From: Zygnema cylindricum
Lineage: Eukaryota; Streptophyta; Zygnematophyceae; Zygnematales; Zygnemataceae
Reading direction: 5' to 3'
DNA length: 64,000 nucleotides
Assembly: GCA_037447655.1 (NCBI GenBank)
Contig: JBBHKE010002729.1
Span: 330,346-394,345 of the forward strand
Part shown: positions 59,595 to 64,000 of the stretch, piece after piece
Position numbering within the stretch: position 1 is the first letter of the stretch
How the letters are laid out: each line of letters starts with the position of its first letter
Notes under the pieces: generated by a model
Seen by the model: only the letters and a program-made list of their open reading frames with translations
Database searches by the model: none
What the model was told of the DNA's origin: nothing
Program-made: the position numbers and the translations under genes

Positions 59595-60811
59595 AAAAAA
59601 AAAAAAAAGGAAAGGGAAAAAAAAAAAAAAGGGAAAAAGAGAGTGCAAAAAGAGGAGAAAAAAAAAAAAAAAAGGACAATGAAAAGAAAAGGAGAAAAAA
59701 ACAAACCATGACAGTGAAATGGGTTTCGAAATCTTGAAAAGTTTTTTCCTCCAAACAAAAGTTTTTGTTCGAAATTCTTGCCTAGAAAGCCAAAAAAATG
59801 AAAAAAAATGGAAAAATAAAAGGGAATGAAAAAGAGAAATAAAAATCAAACAAATGAAACAAAAAAAGAGAAAAAACAACTTAAAAATCAATCGAAATGT
59901 AAAAAATACATACACAATAGTAATACCGTTTTTTTACCATTCCCTCATGTTTTTCCCCTAATTTGTCCTTTTCTGCTTTTGTTTTCCTTTCCTGTCCTTT
60001 CCTGTCTGTCATTTTTCTTTTAGTTTTCCCTTTAATGTCTTTTTCTCTCTTTGTCCCAAAAGACGCTTTTTATTCCTTCCCCATATTTTTCTGTTTTTTC
60101 TTTTCCTATTCACACCACTTACCAAAAGACGTTTTTTTCTCTTTTTTATCATTTTCTGTTTTTGTCTCAAACCCAAAGGACGTCTTCCTTCCTATTTGTC
60201 TTTTCCGTTGTTTACCACTTAACCAAATAACATTTTTCCTTTGCTTGACTTTTTCTGTTTTTTGTCTTTGTTTATCTTTCTTTGTTAGGTTTCCCGTTTT
60301 GTCTGTATGTTTTTGTCCTTTTTCCAATTTTGTCTTTTTCCTGTTTTTGTCTTCATTTTTGTCCTTTTCTGTTTTTTACTTTTCTTTTTTTTAATTTTCC
60401 GTTTTTATTATCTTTTTCTATTTTTTTGTCTCTTACCCAAAAGACGTGATGGAGACAAGCCTCAAACGGTTTCAAATTTCGAATCAAAACCAAAAACCTC
60501 AAATCAAATTTTTTCCCCTTAAACAAAGCCGGTCGAGAAATATATTTTTGGGCGATTTTGGGACCCGTTTCGATTAATCGAATTATTTGCGGTAAAAAAG
60601 AAACCACATTTGTATCCAAACTTCGAGCCATATTCCACGGCTTTACGATCCATAAATTGTCTTTTTCCACTTCGTCTATTGTTTCTTTTTTGTCTTTTTC
60701 TCTGTTTTGAAAATCGCCGATAAAGGGGGATAATTGGGTTTCCAGATTATATGTGGTTTGGAACCAGGGGGGGCGGCCGTAAGCCTAAGAAAAAAGAAAG
60801 GGATAAAGGGA

Positions 60812-60867
<56 letters not shown>

Positions 60868-61151
60868 GGGGAGGAAGAAGGATAAAGGATAAAGGATTGG
60901 AAAAATAAAGGAAAATTTCATTCGCAAAAACAGAGAGAGGGAGGGAGGGAAAGAGAGAGAAACAGAGAGAGACAGATAGAGAGAGAGAGAAAGAGAAAGA
61001 GAGAGAAAAGAGAGAGTGAGAGAGAAAGATAGAGAGAGGGGGAGAAAGAGAAAGAGAGCAAATAAGAGTGATAGGGAGAGAAACGGAAAGAGAAAGAGAA
61101 AATGAGAGAGCACGCGAGAGTGAGAAAAATCGAGAGAGAGAAAAAGAGAGC

Positions 61152-61189
<38 letters not shown>

Positions 61190-61929
61190 CTGTTGTATAG
61201 TGTGCGCCAAATGGTGCTTCATCACAAAACACGCTTCGAATGGAAACTGATTTACGACCACATGTGGCTTCAATTTTGTCTTATTGCGAAAGTCCTCATC
61301 AATTTGGATGGTAGTGAAGATGACGTCAGCATCAGAAGGATCCTCCACTGAGCCCATTTGTACCCCATTTTGACCTCCCTTTTAAGGCATCTTATTTATA
61401 CTTCTTTATATACTACTTAAAAATCAGTCGTATGTTATTTATACCCCATTAATTTACTATTTATAAACCAGTCCTATACCATTTATAACTTGTTTAAATA
61501 CTATTTATCAGTGAACAAAAATAAGATAGTACCTTTTTTTTTTAAGTACAAAATAGATTATTAGTTTGTATTTGGTATAAAACATACAAGTCCTATACTC
61601 TCTCAACTCTCCCTCCCCCTCTCTCTCCCACTCCGTGTCCCTCTCCCTCTTCCCGTCCCCCTCTCCCCCTTCTCTCCCTTTTCTCTCCCCCTCTCCCTTC
61701 CCTCTCCCCCCCTCTCCCCCCTCTCTCCCTTTTCTCTCCCCCTCTCTTCCCTTCTTCCTTTCCTCCTCCACTACCTCCCTCCCTCCCTCCCTCCACACCT
61801 CCCTCCCTTTCCCCCCCCTACCTTTGTAAATATACACATAGATCATATATATACACATACATATACATATGTATATATGTGCATATATATAAACCATAAA
61901 TATACATAAACATATATATAAACCATATG

Positions 61930-61966
<37 letters not shown>

Positions 61967-62222
61967 ACATAATACATATACATATATGTACATATATATT
62001 GCCATTTACATCACAAGTATATTTTGGGTTTTTCCTTTTACCAAATGTGAAGTCGGAGCGAGTGAGAAATTCGTGAACTGCATCGATATCTGAAAAAACT
62101 TTTAAAATTTCGTTTTCGAGGATCAAAGGTTTTTTAACTTCGGCGGTTGAAAAAGACAAAAAAGATTCGTCATCTAGCAAAACTTTTCCTGCGCCGATTT
62201 TTTGCCAGAAATCTTCAAAGGC
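57713..62222 (-). CDS. TTLL12: Tubulin-tyrosine ligase-like protein, TTLL12 type (partial model)
   Basis: Sense exons found: 62222-62042, 61347-61190, 60784-60437, 59781-59707, 58506-58325 and 57868-57713 (stop TGA). The first four join in phase; the exon between 59707 and 58506 was not resolved. TTL-fold hallmarks are DPSDADVIF, NQFPFEACFVMKHHLA, YGRPPWFQTTYNLETQLSPFIGDF, LWIVKPWNMARSLDTN, ETGPKIAQKYISRPALFKGKKFDLRFLVLIRN (split over lysine and arginine ATP-site residues), FETHFTVM, IYGVDVMLDSNMEPKLLE, then VTYCPDCTRASKYD and GCLFRNETENVSLL. TTLL12 proteins are the TTL-family member kept in plants; a tubulin-modifying role is not well settled. The 5' part (upstream of 62222, expected SET-like region) is missing or beyond the window. 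Confidence 0.85.
58575..58935. repeat. GAA/AGAAG and (GA)n tracts, TTLL12 intron
   Basis: About 180 bp of GAAGAA-like units are followed by a pure (GA)n run (58770-58828), a short (GT)n and more GA. Intronic on the minus-strand gene. Confidence 0.95.
58950..59275. repeat. CCCTCT-rich pyrimidine tract, TTLL12 intron
   Basis: Plus-strand pyrimidine tract adjoining the purine tract, so the two could pair as a long imperfect hairpin. Any exon of the missing TTLL12 linker would have to lie in or next to it. I found none with confidence. Confidence 0.85.
59375..59695. repeat. Near-pure poly(A) tract of ~320 bp, TTLL12 intron
   Basis: A almost without interruption on the plus strand (poly-U in the sense RNA), lying downstream of the 59707 donor. 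It yields artificial poly-Lys and poly-Phe frames. Confidence 0.97.
60805..61187. repeat. (GA)n-rich tract filling a TTLL12 intron
   Basis: GA repeats at 60812-60864 and 61158-61187 with AGAGAA/AGAGAG variants between them. They nearly fill the intron from donor 61189 to acceptor 60785, leaving the donor directly beside a pure GA run. Confidence 0.95.
61600..61995. repeat. CCCTCT tract and (TA)n/(CATA)n block, TTLL12 intron
   Basis: A pyrimidine-rich stretch (61600-61820) is followed by TATATACATA-type repeats with a pure (TA)n and (TG)n segment (61930-61966). Confidence 0.95.
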
Positions 62223-62981
62223 CTGTTTTCAAAAAAAAAAAAAAAAAAAAGGGGAAAGGAAAAAGAAAAAAAAGTCTTAAAAAAATAAAGGTGATGGAAA
62301 AAAAAAAAAGTAGAGAACGAGAACAAAAGACAAAAAGAAAAAAGAAACAAAACAGGAAAAAAAGAAAAATAATGAAAAAAAAAAAACAACAACAAACAAA
62401 CAAACAAAAAGACGGGAACAAAAAAAACAAGAAAAAAGAGAAATGGGAAAAAAAAGAAAAAAAAAGTGAGGGGAGGGGGGAGGGAGGGAGGTAGGCGAAA
62501 GAATTATACAACGTCCATCCTCTCTCCCTCTCTCCCACCATCCCTCTCCATTTCACTCCCTCTCCCCATCCCTCCCTCTCCCTTAAAATTTCAATCACAT
62601 TTTTTTTTTTACTTTTTTTTTTACCTTTTCTTTTCATTTTCAATTTTTCTTTACACAATTTACAATTTCATTTATTTCCTATTGTTATTTTTTTAAACCT
62701 GCTGGAAAAAAAAATTGGAGTTCAAAACCTTTCTGTAACTCAAGAAATGACGGAAAATTACAAAAAAATACGAAAAATTACAGAAAATTACAGAAAATTA
62801 CAGAAATTTAATAAAAAAAAGTGACATTAAATTATTTCACAATTTTTCCACATTTTGTTCTTTTCTTTTGCTTTTTTTTACTACAAAAAAAAAAGAGGGG
62901 AGATTTCAGTCCAAATAACTTAAACAAAAAAAAAATAATGAATATGACAACTTAAAAAAAAAAAATGGACATAAAGACGAG

Positions 62982-63021
<40 letters not shown>

Positions 63022-64000
63022 AACAAAAAAATAAGAGATCATTTCGAAAAATACAAGAGAGAAAAGATTTTGGACAAAAAAAAAAGAACATAAAAATGTT
63101 ACAAGTAAATAAAACTTGTCCTATTAGAGCTGTGTGTTAGGTCTTGTAAAATTTTTGTTTTGTAGCGAAAAAAAATACAAGGATGTTACAGGTTTGTCTT
63201 GTTAGAGATGTGAAAAAAGTACGGATTTCTAGCATTTTTGTCTTGTAGCGACAATATAAAAAGATGAAAAAAATGGGAAAGAGACGAGGATGTAATTGTT
63301 AGGGACATGAACAGTACGGATTTGTCATTTTTGCCTTGTAGAGACAATAAGGTACGAGGATGTTGAAATTTTGTCCAGTTAGAGATGTGAATAGTATGGA
63401 TTTCTAACATTTTTGTCTTGTAGGGACAAAAAAAAAGAGGAAAAAAAATGGGAAAAGAAGAGCATGTAAATATTTTCCCTTGTTAGTGACATGAAAAGTA
63501 CGGATTTGTAACACTTTTGTCTTGTTGTGACAATAAAATACGAGGATGTAAAATTTTTGTTCGGTTAGAAAAGTGAAAAGTACGAATTTGGGAGAAACTA
63601 ATTTTAGAATTGAAGTTTAGGACAGGATAAAGATTTTAAAGGAGACTAAATATAGTTTCAAAGGGAAAGCATTTCTGAGCTGTCCTTCTTAACTTTGTCT
63701 TTTCTCCCTATTCCAATTTCCGTTTTCCGTTTTCCATTTTCCATTGTCCGTTTTTCAATTCTCCGTTTTCCATTTGCCATTATCTATTTTTCATTTTCCA
63801 TTTTTATTTTTTTTAAACTAAAAAAAAATAAAAAATGGGTACAAAACCTCGTGGTTGGTCGGGGAGATGGTTTTAAATCCCACTCGTCCCTTGCCCATGA
63901 ATTATATTTTTCACATTTTCCACGTTATTTTTTTCTAATTTTTCACATTCTTCACATTCTTCACATTTTTCGCATCTTTTAATATTTGGAGAGAGAGAGA
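62223..64000. other. A-rich DNA 5' of the first recognised TTLL12 exon
   Basis: By position this is intron sequence upstream of the exon at 62222. It holds poly(A) runs (62231-62250, 62980-63016). Imperfect repeats of about 75-110 bp lie between 63120 and 63590, with a shared TTTTTGTCTTGTAGxGACAAxAA block and a GTTAGRGAxRTGAAxAGTACGGATTT block. A (TTTTCCxTTTTCC)n-like stretch lies at 63715-63805. A 60-bp non-repetitive island at 63838-63900 could be an exon, but this is unproven. Confidence 0.45.

Noticed and set aside
59285-59915. Poly-Phe and poly-Lys open frames
   Set aside because: They arise from a 320-bp poly(A) tract in a TTLL12 intron.

Overview
The window reads as nuclear DNA of a photosynthetic eukaryote of the green lineage, most plausibly a streptophyte (a streptophyte alga or an early land plant). 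The reasons are a nuclear psaF with a bipartite plastid transit peptide, a plastid type-II peroxiredoxin E, a SIP-type aquaporin, a P-class PPR gene, plant-style KTI12 and TTLL12 homologues, Ty1/copia and Ty3/gypsy LTR elements, and small spliced exons in AT-rich DNA loaded with simple repeats and MITEs. I cannot name the species.

Layout. 1-3 kb: A-rich DNA without a recognisable gene. 3.0-12.2 kb: nested, decayed Ty1/copia elements (an RT scrap, a host element, and a younger 6.3 kb element inserted into the host's gag with a 5-bp target-site duplication). 12.2-18.5 kb: a decayed Ty3/gypsy-type element whose polyprotein runs gag, two CCHC knuckles, protease, a cytosine-5 DNA methyltransferase domain, then a truncated reverse transcriptase. 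20.4-24.6 kb (-): SIP-like aquaporin, five exons. 27.1-28.6 kb (+): PRXIIE, two exons. 31.5-37.5 kb (-): SEC14/CRAL-TRIO protein with a C-terminal membrane segment, seven exons. 40.5-45.4 kb (-): PPR protein, two exons. 46.7-51.6 kb (+): KTI12, nine exons, including one U12-type AT-AC intron and one GC-AG intron. 54.4-55.1 kb (-): psaF, uninterrupted. 57.7 to at least 62.2 kb (-): TTLL12-like protein, 5' end not found and one internal exon unresolved.

Exon joins were made by hand from protein similarity and splice signals. For the SIP, PRXIIE, SEC14, PPR and KTI12 genes every join keeps reading phase. The host genes look like unrelated housekeeping and plastid functions, with no operon-like logic.

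Two things stand out. First, the retrotransposon carrying a DNMT domain. Second, a pattern in the introns of at least four genes: tandem imperfect copies of the neighbouring exon-intron junction, often with an intact AG or GT, as if introns here grow by junction duplication. MITEs with ends like CACCGTGTATCGCTATTAG sit in many introns and spacers, and one of them is split by a small hAT-like element with a perfect 8-bp target-site duplication.
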